Positions 12,126 through 22,934 of a DNA stretch of 64,000 bases are shown here, in pieces. A model generated the notes under the pieces. That model ran no database searches, was not told the DNA's origin, and saw nothing but the letters and a program-made list of their open reading frames with translations. The position numbers and the translations under genes were made by a program. The stretch lies in contig CM049306.1 in the NCBI GenBank assembly GCA_026874595.1, positions 19,461,019 through 19,525,018 of the forward strand, given 5' to 3'. Positions within the stretch are counted from its first letter, which is position 1. Every line of letters starts with the position of its first letter. Source of the stretch: Sipunculus nudus. Lineage: Eukaryota; Annelida; Sipuncula; Golfingiida; Sipunculidae.

Positions 12126-13000
12126 ATTCCAGTTGCCATGCATCAGTCTCAGGAAATGAAACATGAGATCATTCCCACCACAACTTGAATGCAGGAGTCA
12201 CCACACCATTCTTACTGAAACATGAGATCAGTCCCTGCATATCCTCACTGTAGGAGTCACCACATCACTCTAACTGAAACATGAGATCAGTCTAAGCACA
12301 GCCTGACTGTAGGAGTCACCACATCACTTTAACTGAAACATGAGCTCAGTCCCAGCACAACCTGACTGCAGGAGTCACCACATCACTTTAACAGAAACAT
12401 GAGATCAGTCCAAGCACAACCTGACTGTAGGAGTCACCACATCACTCTAACTGAAACATGAGATCAGAGCCAGCACAACCTGACTGTAGGAGTCACCACA
12501 TCACTTTAACTGAAACATGAGATCAGTTCCTGCATATCCTCACTGTAAGAGTCACCACATCACTCTAACTGTAACATGAGATCAGTCCCAGCACAACCTG
12601 ACTGTAGGAGTCACCACATCACTCTAACTGAAGCATGAGATCAGAGCCAGCACAACCTGACTGTAGGAGTCACCAAGTCACTCTAACTGAAACATGAGAT
12701 CAGTTCCTGCATATCCTCACTGTAAGAGTCACCACATCACTCTAACTGTAACATGAGCTCAGTCCCAGCACAACCTGACTGCAGGAGTGACCACATCACT
12801 TTAACTGAAACATGAGAAAGTCCCTGCACAACCTGACTGCAGGAGTGACCACATCACTTTAACTGAAACATGAGATCAGTCCCTGCATATCCTCACTGTA
12901 AGAGTCACCACATCACTCTAACTGAAACATGAGATCAGTCCCAGCACAACCTGACTGTAGGAGCCACCACATCACTCTAACTGACACATGTGATCAGTCC
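12126..13000. repeat. 59-bp minisatellite, about 14 units
   Basis: The unit is typified by GGAGTCACCACATCACT, AACTGAAACATGAGATCAGT and CC(A/T)GCACAACCTGACTGTA. GAGTCACC (or a variant) recurs at 12194, 12253, 12312, 12371, 12430, 12489, 12548, 12607, 12666, 12725, 12784 and 12842-12960, that is every 59 bp with one 58-bp unit. A variant with TGCATATCCTCACTG occurs at 12236, 12531, 12708 and 12884, so the last part has a three-unit (177-bp) higher order. 59 is not a multiple of three and all frames are broken. Confidence 0.95.
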
Positions 13001-14577
13001 CACTAGAGCAAAATGCAATATTCATTTCTATATGTATGTTAACACACATGCCAAACACTGTTACAAAGTCACTGTATGAACAGTGGTGTGTTCCAAGCTA
13101 CATATATCTGTCACAGGTTTATACGGGATCTACATTATTAAGATACATTATTATGGAATGTTTTAGGAATGTTTTATAATGACTCTGATAGGATCTGCCT
13201 ACATTTAACATACTTCTCTGCCACATTTTTACAGTCTATGATAACTATTTGGGATTATTATATGTTTGTCAACTACACGAGTCACAGGTACATCAACTAT
13301 TGTTAACAATTGCATCTTCGTCAGTGTGATGGATAATGTGTACCTGTGGATTTGAATGATTATATTTTTATGACTTCCACAAAGTGATGTAAAGTACAGT
13401 TGAAAATCTCAATTATAGACACTAACAGGACTTAGACTTTCACAATTATATAGAGATGTCTTTATTAGAAAGGTTACAGACATCTAAAGCTACTTCTCAC
13501 ACCATGACAAATGCTGCAAGTATCAATAACGGACTGATGGACAGAATACAGAGATACAATGAAAGGGTGGTTTAACTGTATTATGCATTCAGGGGCATAA
13601 GAGGGTGCTCAGGGTATGTTGGATTCTTATATACATATACTTTTACATATATAATCAGCCTACTTTAATATCCTTGTACCATTTTAAGACTGAAAGCAAG
13701 GAAAATTTACTTTCATGCTTTCATTTTCTCAGTAGATATTTCTGTCTGGAATGTTTTCCCTCAATATAACATTCAAAGTAAGATGAAGGTGGGGGGGGGG
13801 CATGGCCCCTTGCAGCAACCCCCTGGATACGCCACTGATGCATTTATTACATGCCTGGTTCAGATACAATATCTTCAATGGAGAAAGCAACATTAAAAAA
13901 AGACATCCCTGTGCTACAATCCAAATAATTCAGCTTTCCCACTAACCATTTTGATATTTTTCTTTAAGAGGAGGAGGCCGATAAAGTCTAATTTACCAGC
14001 CTGGATTTTCAAAAATAAATGAAAAATGAAAATTAATCAAAATTATTTGAAAATTTGCTGCAAGACTGAAAGTCAATACATAATTTTTAAATTCTATCAC
14101 AATCCTTTTTGATAACAACTGTATCATTGTAAAGTGCACCAAATTTGTGCATTAATTCTCACATGCATTTACTTACTAAATAATAAATTATACTGGAATA
14201 CCATTCATATGTTGAAGCCACCTGAGACACAGAAATGTAAATGCCTCATCATTCATATCACTTGTAACTCCATTATGGTCAGGCTTGTTATTATGACAGA
14301 AGAAACATCCTGACAAAATACCAAACATTTACCATTTCCCACTGACAAATTGAGCTTTGCACAGTTTTCAAAGGTTCTGGAACTGCTGTCCACACTTCCT
14401 GCATGAGTAGGAACCCATCAATTTTGCACCGAGGTCAGCCTAGTGTTTCCAACTCCTGCTTTACACTGCGACACGTTCTCAGTGGTAGCCTGTGACCCCT
14501 GTCAAGGTCAGCAGATTTGTTTGCATGCACCATAGTTTTCTAGTTTCACCATTTAAACAGAAAATAATTCAGCAATG
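13001..14577. other. Non-coding flank, probable 3' side of the minus-strand gene
   Basis: Unique sequence. It includes 10 G at 13791-13800 followed by CCCCTGGATACGCCACTGA, which resembles the end of a widespread invertebrate repeat (compare 42097-42280). No further coding exon is seen. The 3' UTR of the gene, if the TGA at 14578 is used, would lie here. Confidence 0.4.
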
Positions 14578-14806
14578 TCAATGCAGCAATCCTTGTATAC
14601 TTTTATCCAAAGCAAGTCTCTCTTGGCTGCGGTCGACCTGTAGGTTTGATATTGATGGGTCGGTTTGGCCTGCCGGTGGTCTGTGTTCCAGCGATGATGG
14701 GGCTGTCTTCTCACAGCTGAAGCTGTGGGATGTTGTGTGTGTGCTTGGGGGATGAGATTTCCGCCGTTTTTTTTTACCTGCCACCTTGGATGATGGGCTC
14801 TCCTGA
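14578..14806 (-). CDS. Terminal exon of the same gene, basic and Ser-rich C-terminus
   Basis: The exon follows a strong pyrimidine tract and TTCAG acceptor; the first base T completes a Ser codon from the previous exon. It reads QESPSSKVAGKKKRRKSH, then PPSTHTTSHSFSCEKTAP, and runs to a TGA at 14578-14580 after SIQGLLH. GKKKRRKSH is a polybasic cluster that could be a nuclear-localisation or phospholipid-binding segment (inference). A possible donor CTACAG|GTCGAC inside the exon would end coding at NLQ and splice onward, so the exact C-terminus is open. A TCAGTCAG acceptor gives a possible 4-nt shifted choice, but only the first keeps frame. An AATAAA (minus strand) occurs near 13851, about 0.7 kb downstream; a nearer signal was not seen. 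Confidence 0.82.
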
Positions 14807-15274
14807 CTGAAGGAGAAAAAAGCAAGGTCACCGTAACCTAGCAGTCTCAGTAAAAAATATTATTACTATGGTTACTGTTGCTAGGTGTTATGGAAAAAAT
14901 TTAAACTTTGTTACTATCCCGTGCAAAAGGTAATTAATGATTTGTAAAATGACTTACATATAGGTTAATGGTATTTTTTGCAAGTATTTACATTATTAAA
15001 ACTTAACTACTTATTTAGTGCTCACAAAATATTGGTATCATTTCCGGACAGTTGGGAAAGTCAAAATATGTCTTCACTATTAATTACAGTGATACTTCTT
15101 CTGCCTTTCACTGCCATATTTTGTTTTCATTCATTGAAACATATAATGTGTCATTTCAATGTCCATTCTGAATAATTCCATTTTTACATCCTTAAACAAT
15201 AGAATGTTTGGCACATATGAGTACAAGTGTATTCACTGCAGTGGGCAAAAATATGATGCCAGCTTATGTTTAAC

Positions 15275-17242
15275 AACAAGGGACCCACGGGTCAATGTGC
15301 TCAGCTGAAGTTGACTTTGAAGGTAAAAATCTAAAATAATATCAAATGGAAATAGAGTCTGAGAAGTAGAGGTAAAATAAGCCATGGTTGGTTGATATGA
15401 TTGAAGAACTTTTTGCAAATAATATATTGTGATCTGACCATGTGTTTTCTAATGTTGAAATAGAAGCATGTAAGCAGTTTGTGAATATAAGATCTATACT
15501 TCTAACAAGATCATTGGTTGGCTTTTTGATAAGCTGGTGAAAGTTCAGCAGTTTTCACATTTGTCCAATTAGATCCTATTTTATTTATTAAACCAATTAT
15601 TTTTAATGATGAAGTGTTACAACACCTCTGTAACTTTTTTTTATATTTTCTTTATTTAATAAATGTTATGCAGTTGCAATAAAACAGGTACTATACGACT
15701 CAATGGCAGGGTTGGGGGGGGGGGGGTGAGGCGAATGGTTGGATTTGCAAAACCATCGCATATACATACAGGATATGAAATTTAATTCAACAGTGCTTAC
15801 AGAAAAGAAAGTTTATTCAAAATTATTAAATATTTAAAAACAGGCAGAGAGATGGAAAAACAAAATCACTTTAATTCCCATTTCACTAAGGCAGGAAAAT
15901 AATGAACATATGTTTGCATTAGATCCTCATTTTTTATTACATCAAATTTTTATAAATTTTATATAAGTTCATTAATTTTACATCTAGACCCTGTGTCTAG
16001 ACATCTAGGCACACTGTCTAAACACCACACAGAGCCAAGTAAGTTGCCATGGTGATGTCTGGACCCCACCTGGTTGTACTGAGTGACCTCTTGACTTGGC
16101 TGCTTTCAATTGGCCTTTTTCAATTGGCTACACTGCTTTTTAAAAGCTGCATTTACCCAATCTATTCTTATAAAACTGGCAGAACCCTACCATAGAACAA
16201 TTCTTGTAAAGTTTAAATCAATCAGCTTAACAGTTTCATCATTAAACAGTGTATAAGCTAAAAGAGTCTAAAATTTAATTTTCGCTTGTAAAAAACAGAT
16301 CAATGTAGGTGGCGCCACCAATAACTCAATTTCAGATATGACATATGTGACATGTGACAAACATTGGCATAACATTTGGTGATGTTAGCTCTAGCCGTTT
16401 CTGAGATTTTAATTTTAGTGTGCTTTTTTGGACAGATGACTAAGTTCAAACTCCTGTAACTCGACCAAAATTTTCCAAACTGGAACCATTCGAACAAACT
16501 TGAAAAAGATTGTTCCAGGAATCATTTTTGTGAAATACTGGACAGTTTGGCTGGACTGTTACGGAGAAGAAGAATTTTCAAGCTTTTTTAGCTTTTTCCC
16601 TATAAAATATCAGAAAATGCAGTTAGAAAAAAATAAGCAAAATCTGATAGAGTTTTACAGATGACTGTTTATTTGCAAAAAATTTGGTGATGCTAGTTTA
16701 TGCCGTTTTTGAGATAGCTATGGTTAATGTACAGATGACGCACGACATACACCACATGACGCACAACGCTGCACAATGGCATAAGCTCACAGGTAAGCAA
16801 AAAATTTACAAAATTCAGATCTAATTTTGGGAAAAAATTAAATCTTGATTAAATAAAGTGATATCCCTAAAAAAAAATCTTTAGCTTCAACAATAATCAT
16901 ATTAAGTGAGTAAATATCTTTCCTGATTTTTTACAAAGTGCATTATGTTAGGGCCAATAACTTTTATAAATTACAGAATTCTGACCTAATTTCTGGCATG
17001 TACATAGGAACTATATAGCCAGATATTTATGGTAAATATGAAGAAAAACAAATCAGTGGTTTTCATAATAGGCTGTCCTTGAGTGTGAGGACATCTAATA
17101 GGATAATAGGTTCATCTAACAGCCAGTATGCTGAATTTTGGATTCCTAGGTCTAAAGGTTTCAAAATATGCCAGTCTAACGGACGGACGACTGACAATGG
17201 ACCATGACTTTAGCTAAGGTGACTATAAGTCACCTCAGCTAA
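15275..17242 (+). mobile_element. Family C element, mosaic copy with an E fragment
   Basis: It starts ACAAGGGACCCACGGGTC ... GTGCTCAGCTGA and ends ACGGACGACTGACAATGG ... CACCTCAGCTAA. The left body matches 3.95-4.46 and 5.51-5.65 kb. The middle (about 15.99-16.80 kb) matches family E, including GGTGGCGCCACC and the E end GCATAAGCTCACAGGT. The right part (16.80-17.24 kb) returns to family C sequence seen at 6.9-7.4 and 50.3-51.5 kb. It lies in the intron between the 17.8 and 14.8 kb exons. Confidence 0.7.
15990..16795 (+). repeat. Family E fragment inside family C
   Basis: It shares with 34.2-34.7 kb the order: GGTGGCGCCACCAATA, GGTGATG(T/A)TAGCTC(T/C)AGCC, a Phe-like T-rich tract, then CGCACGACAT and GCATAAGCTCACAGGT. 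The 3' join to family C is sharp at about 16795; the 5' border is blurred. Confidence 0.6.
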
Positions 17243-17781
17243 TATGATAAATATTAAGATAATTTAACCTAAATTGTTCAATGTTAAAACAGCATAAATA
17301 ACAATAATCATGTTCGAAGGAATTACAATAATCATGTCACCAAGAATTAACATATACACTGAAACCTCTCCTTGCAGGCACCTCTGAGGTAAGGGCGCTT
17401 TTCCACTATAGACACTTTAGGCTGTCCTGTGTAGAATGGGAACAGAGCAAAGTAACCTCTCAGATGTGGGCAAATCTATACACTGGGGTAAAATACTTTG
17501 TGTGTCAGTGTCTGTAATTATGAGGTTTCATGGTATATGTTGTGCTTTGCCCATAATAGAAAGGTTTAATAATGCAGAGTTTACATTTCACAGAACTGCA
17601 TCAATTGGCCCTAATACAGAGGTGTCCTTAACCAGAGACCATAATAAGGAGAAGAGACCTTGTCTGTAATACAATATAATAACAAATAAAAATCTGCGTA
17701 CCTGGCATACATGAAGAAAAACTTAAACATTAAATAATTGGATAAGTAATTATATATTTACAGTTCATCTAATTTTCTTAC
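17243..17781. other. Intron sequence, low repeat content
   Basis: Non-coding spacer in the 3.0-kb intron. A TGCAGGCACCTCTGAGGT ... GAGGTGTCC(T)TAA stretch (17360-17640) looks like an old dispersed repeat but no second copy is present in the window. Confidence 0.35.
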
Positions 17782-17911
17782 CTAAGTTGTGAAGTGAGTG
17801 GTTCTCTGTGAGTGAGGGGATGGTCCCAGTTTGGAGGGGTGGGGGATCTGTTGGGACCCCACGGCTCTCTCTTGACAGCCTCCAAATGTTTATTCACCAT
17901 TGGATATGTCC
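17782..17911 (-). CDS. Internal exon of the same gene, Pro/Trp-containing
   Basis: This 130-nt exon follows a CACTTCTCCAG acceptor in phase 1 and ends AACTTAG|GTAAGA, a near-consensus donor, in phase 2. It encodes 42 full codons: TYPMVNKHLEAVKREPWG, then PNRSPTPPNWDHPLTHREP, then LTSQL. The mix of Trp, His and Pro, and the codon use, look coding. The other two frames have stops. RSPTPP is a typical proline-directed kinase site. It fits between its neighbours without phase conflict. No domain is recognised. Confidence 0.9.
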
Positions 17912-19103
17912 CTGGAGAAGTGTATAAGTAAAATATTAACTGTTTGTTCACTTGCAGTTAGTGTCTTCAAGAATGAAGTAACCATACTACAGTGAAGTAT
18001 CTGTTCACCGCGCTTTGATAACATTTGAGTAACTTGGCAGACTGGTTGTGGTTCTCAGTGTTGGCTGAGGTATGAGGTACTCTGGATGTGTTTAATGCCT
18101 TGTTCATCACAGAGTTGACTCTGTGTTATAATCTTAATTATATCTTAACTATCTGACTTATTTGTTAACAATGAGCCTTTTATACTTGTATGTACTTGCA
18201 AGAAGCTCTGGATGTATCTGATTGTATTCGAAAATACCAACAATTCTATGTTAACTGACCAGATAACTTTTGATCAAGCAGACACACAAACATGCATGCT
18301 CACTAGCATACAAAAGATTATTATCTTTAGTCATACATATGTTAGATTTGAGGTTCCAGGAGCACAGCTGTTTGGCTCATCTTTATCTACACCTGTTCAT
18401 CTATAAGAGATAATTCCTTGCAGGACTTACAATATATGAGAACCTTCAAGGTCAGAGAAGAAAGTAAATATGAATAATCTCAGATAATTATGAGCTGAGA
18501 GACAGAGCTTTGAAGAACTGTTCTGGTTATCAATGATAAATGGTAACAATGCTGAGATGTCTTTGCGACTTGCCTGTACACATATTTATTGATAGAAATG
18601 TTGATCTCTGTGACTACAACATGAAAAATATATTAGTGCAAGAGAGGTTTAGGTTTTTTGTGGACATTTTGCTTTGACATACATGAGAACAATAAGATGA
18701 TAAATGAAATATCGCTGCTGATTGAGACTCTTGAAGAAAGCAGCTCTCATCCGTCAAAATAACAATGACATTTCTTAGGAATACATGGAGAAGAAGCATT
18801 TATCTTGGGAAACTGCCCTAGTGTCACTGATCAATAAAGTATATAAAACTTAGGTATGAGTTGAATTTCCCCACCAGCATCTCAAAAAGGTACAACAAAA
18901 TGGGAAAATCTTGATAGAACATAAGAGATACCCTCAACTAAACCCCATGACTACTGGTTATGAAATCTGGATTCATTTTAGCACTTTTAATATTAAATTT
19001 AAAATCCAGCTTAATAAAAGCATATAATTCTTATTGAATTCTGACCAGCTTTCATCAATCAATATTCATTAGAACCTGTGTGTGTATTTGTATATTATTA
19101 TAC

Positions 19104-19321
19104 CTGGTTTTTAATTATGTAAACAGCCCCTTTGTTTTCATGTGAGTTCATTTTATCTGTTTTTGGTAGTGGCCTCATCATATTTCTGTGTGTGACATTA
19201 CCTGTTTTTGGTAGTGTGCCCTGATATTTCTGTCTGTGTGTGTGTGTTTTACCTGTTTTTAGTAATGGCCCCTTGAACTGTGTGTATGTATATGTGGGTA
19301 CATGTGGGTCTGTGTTGTTAC
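19104..19321 (-). other. In-frame tandem repeats of exon 3' end with alternative splice donors
   Basis: Past the donor at 19322|19321 the sequence repeats the motif CACTACCAAAAACAG|GTAA. Further donors read AAACAG|GTAAAA (last exon base 19253) and AAACAG|GTAATG (19202). A fourth copy has CAG|ATAAAA (19157) and so lacks GT. A looser CAG|GTATAA lies at 19104. Spacings of 69, 51 and 45 nt are all multiples of three and the frame stays open to a stop at 19098. The extra peptide would be a series of KGPLPKTG-like repeats (KGPLLKTG, QGTLPKTG, RPLPKTD). All GT copies before 19157 would keep phase 1 and join the next exon correctly. Whether they are used cannot be seen from sequence alone. Confidence 0.6.
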
Positions 19322-19490
19322 CTGTTTTTGGTAGTGGCCCCTTGATTGGAGCGAGTTTGCTTGGGGAGCTCGGCCGCCTCTGGTGACCTTTCCTCGACGT
19401 AGTGTCCTCACAATCTGTGGTCGATAAACTACGATGACGCTCAAACCCACCTCTCACCATGGGGAGCTGGTTGTCTCCTCCCTGAGAGCC
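19322..19490 (-). CDS. Internal exon of the same gene, Ser/Arg-rich
   Basis: This 169-nt exon starts after TTGTTTTCAG in phase 0 (GSQGGDNQLPMVRGGFERHR...) and ends AAAACAG|GTAACA in phase 1 after GPLPKT. It contains a basic, Ser-rich segment (HRSLSTTDCEDTTSRKGHQR, then RPSSPSK) with likely phosphorylation sites: RSLS resembles a basophilic-kinase site and SSPSK a proline-directed one. GC content is clearly above the surrounding intron. The unusual point is downstream: the last 15-20 nt plus donor are repeated three or four times in the same frame (see next entry), so the 3' border may vary. Phase agreement with the exons on either side supports its use. Confidence 0.9.
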
Positions 19491-20796
19491 CTGAAAACAA
19501 GAATTCTGAATTCAGATATATGCACTAGCATTTCAGGATTTCAGAAATTGTTACTTAAATTATACCATGATTTTGAGTATTTCTGAAAATCTGGGTAACT
19601 TACAATGTAAAATTGTCATTAACTGGCAATTCATACAAGTACATGCAATGTAGTTGGTACCTATACCATTGTCCACATCAACATATGCTATTATGATAAG
19701 TTTGCATTTCTTATTCTTGTACGTATATTGTGAGAGGAACCCTATGTGTCACCTTGTGCCATATTCTTCATATTTGTGTCTGTACAAGAAAACATACACA
19801 AGAGTCATTTTAACCCCACCCTGTTTTTTCAAATGTACTCAACAATAGGTGGTACATCCCCATGGGTGAAAAGTATGTCACATCAGCTGATTCGGTATGC
19901 CTTTACATGAATAACATACACACATAGACATATTTATGATGATTATGAGGTAAATATTGATTACATTTTACGACTGTAATCTACACCTCAGCATAAGAGG
20001 TAGGTAAATACAGGTAATCAAAACAAACAAAGGCTTCATCTGCATTACCCAAATTTACCAGCGTGGGTTTGAAAACTATTTACAATTACAGCAGAAAATA
20101 ATAACCCTCAAAAACTCTTAAATACCGGATATAAATTAAGCTATGATAAGGAATCCCATCTTGAGATATCCAGACAAACCATGCTCATAAGCATGGCCTG
20201 ATTTTATAGTGTACAGTGAATTTATACTCAGTCCTGCTGCTAATACCTCAACCTAAACCCTGCCGCTGAGACCTAATCTAAATCAGCTCACATTCATGAC
20301 TAATATTTTTGTCTTACCTGCATTGTTAAAGTGTAACAATCCTTTGGATTTTGTGTGCACGTCTTGGTAGATTTCTGCTCACTAAAGTATGTACACATAC
20401 TAAATATATGTACATGTATTCCCAGCAGATCCTTGTAGGTGCATGCTCTAATAGAAATCAATAAATGTTAACTCTAGTTGGTCCTTCTGTGTAATGTAAT
20501 TATGCTGGTTAACACGCGTGGTCTGAGGGTTCTGTATACAGTTCTCATACACAAAGGCTTGTGCTGACCAAACACATGCTGACATGTATGTACTGCACAC
20601 CTGTGACACATGCACAATCACATGTGTAATAACACAGACTGTTGTATATAGCACTCTGCATGCTTGTTACACTCTTTACATTATTATCATGAATACTGTC
20701 ACTGTTGCTATCAGTCAGGAGGGTTTATTTTTAGATTTCATAGATAGTGTCTACAAAATAATGCCCCTTTTGTATACAGGTAAATCAAGCTTGTTC

Positions 20797-22854
20797 ATTG
20801 CTTGCCGGAATCAAAGATTTCGGCAAGCATATTGCTCAGTTGCGTATGTCTGTTTGTCTGTTTGTCTGTTTGTTTGTCTGCACTCTCCTGGCCACAATTT
20901 TGCCACAATCACCTTGAAACTTACAGGGATGATAAAAAACATAATTTCTAGGTGCCCTATTGTTTTTGGTTAAAATAGGTCAAAGGTCAAGGTCAAGGTC
21001 ACGACAGGTATGGTTAACGGTTTTTGCACTATAACTTCGCCATAAATAGGCTTATCCACTTCTGCAATAGCTCATTTTTTTCGTCATCACCTGGCCTTTC
21101 TTTTGACATGTAGCTTACTTAAATTTGCTGTTACCATGGTTACGCAATTTTGGGGAGAAATCATGGAATTTCCTGATATTTTTCAAATTTGCAGCAATCG
21201 TACTGATTCTGAGATATTTTATGTAACACAAGAATATCTCGAAATTGTTTTTTCAGATTTTGGAAATGGCCGCCAGGGGGCGTTGCAGATGAAAAAACAT
21301 GAAAATTTGTTTTGGTGCTATACCTCCAGAACTATTAAACATTGGGCCATTTCCATCCCAGCACCTTCAACTGGGGTCCATGGGCTTATTTTTGCGCATA
21401 GGTGCCAAAGTGCGCTATTGCCAGATTTCTCTATTTTTGGGGTAAAACTTTTGAATTTTGAAAATATGCAGTTTTCAGCTTCTAACTCTGTCAGTTTTTA
21501 TGCTGGAGAGGTCAATTTTTTTGCATCTTGTAGCCCTTGGTGAGCTCTCGGTGATCCAATCAAAAATCTTGCAAAATCTCGCACCGTTTCTCGTCAAACG
21601 AGAGTCTTCGAGATTTCATTAAATATGACCTACAGGTTGCATTTTTTTAACAATGGCTTTGAAATTGATATATTTTGTGTTATTTATAAATATCTCGAAA
21701 TCAGTTTTTCATTTTTTGGAAATAGCCACCAGGGGGCGTGGTACCTGAAACACTGTAACATATCATTTTTCTGCAATATCTAAAATAATTTTAAACATGG
21801 CACAATTTTTATCGTTGTATCTTAAACAAGGAACAATGGCTTATTCCTCCGCACATGTAGCTTTGTGCTGCCGTTACCATGGTTACCAAATGTGTGGGTT
21901 AAACTTGACGATCTGAAAATATGCAGTTTTTTGCTTCTATCTCGGTTAATATTTATGTTTCAAGGGTCTAGTTTTTTGCATAAGGCTGTTCCCCTTGGTT
22001 TTAAGTCATTCAATTGCAAGTCTCGTCAAATTTCGCTCGGTTTATCGTCAAACGAGAAAAAACGAGATTTCACGGAAATGCTTATAACTCGGCGACTTTT
22101 ACAGCTACACAGGTCTAGTTTTCGGCATTTCATAACATATGACCAGCTTGACACGCCAGAAAAAAAATCAGGCCAAATCTCGCACCATATCTCGTCAAGC
22201 GAGAAAAAAACGAGATATCATGGAAATGCTTATAACTAGGCGACTTTTACAGCTACTCAGGTCTAGTTTATGGCATTTGGTAACATTTGGCCAACTTGAC
22301 ATAGTAAAACTGCGATACTTGGCGAAATCTCGCACTATATCTGGTCAAATGTGGAAAAACGAGATTTCACAGAAATGCATATAAGTCGGCGACTTTCACG
22401 GCTAGACAGGTCTAGTTTTTGGCATTCATTAACATTTGGACGGCTTGACATGACAAACCTGCAAGACTGGCCAAATCTCGCACCATATCTCGTGAAACGA
22501 TAAAAAAGGAGATTTCACAGAAATGCTAATAACTCGGCAACTTTTACAGCTAGACATATGTAGTTTTCGCCATTTCATAACATTTAGAGAGTTTGATATG
22601 ACAAATCTACAAGACTGGCCAAATCCTGCACCATATCTCGTCAAACGAGAAAACACGAGAGTACACGGAAATGCTTATAACTCGGCGACTTTTACAGCTA
22701 GACGGATCTAGTTTTCGCCATTTTGTAACGTTTGGCCGTCTTGACATAATAAAACTGCTCGTCTTGCCAAATCTCGTACTATATCTCGTCAAGCGAGAAA
22801 AAAACATGATTTCACGTAAATGCTGATAACACGGCGACTTTTGCAGCTAGTTTG
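20797..22854 (-). mobile_element. Family A element, 3' end and 148-bp array
   Basis: Read on the minus strand, the 3' end is the hairpin GCTTGCCGAAATC-TTT-GATTCCGGCAAGC at 20797-20830. Inside are AGGTCA-rich sequence (20980-21003), two GG(C/G)GG-type units with CCAGGGGGCG (21268 and 21725), and six tandem 148-bp units (21990-22850). No 5' terminus is seen, since a second family A element abuts at 22855. The 146-codon frame at 21103-21543 is repeat sequence and not a gene. Confidence 0.7.
21990..22850. repeat. 148-bp tandem array with hairpin in each unit
   Basis: The marker TATAACTCGGCGACTTTTAC recurs at 22083, 22231, 22380, 22528, 22676 and 22825: spacing 148, 149, 148, 148, 149. Each unit has TCTCGTCAAACGAGA, able to pair CTCGT with ACGAG around CAA, and TCTAGTTTT. 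Units differ by about 10-20 percent by eye. Confidence 0.9.
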
Positions 22855-22903
22855 TTGCTTGCCGGAATCAAAGATTTCGGCAAGCATGTTGGTCAGTTGC
22901 GTA

Positions 22904-22934
<31 letters not shown>

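Noticed and set aside
12126-13000. CRISPR-like regular spacing
   Set aside because: The whole 59-bp unit is repeated with no variable spacers; an ordinary minisatellite in an animal genome.
19098-19322. LPKTG motifs, the sortase signal of Gram-positive bacteria
   Set aside because: The context is a eukaryotic exon repeat; there is no cell-wall anchor and the match is chance.
21103-21543. 146-codon open frame on the plus strand
   Set aside because: It lies wholly in family A repeat sequence whose other units are not open; no borders or recognisable domain.
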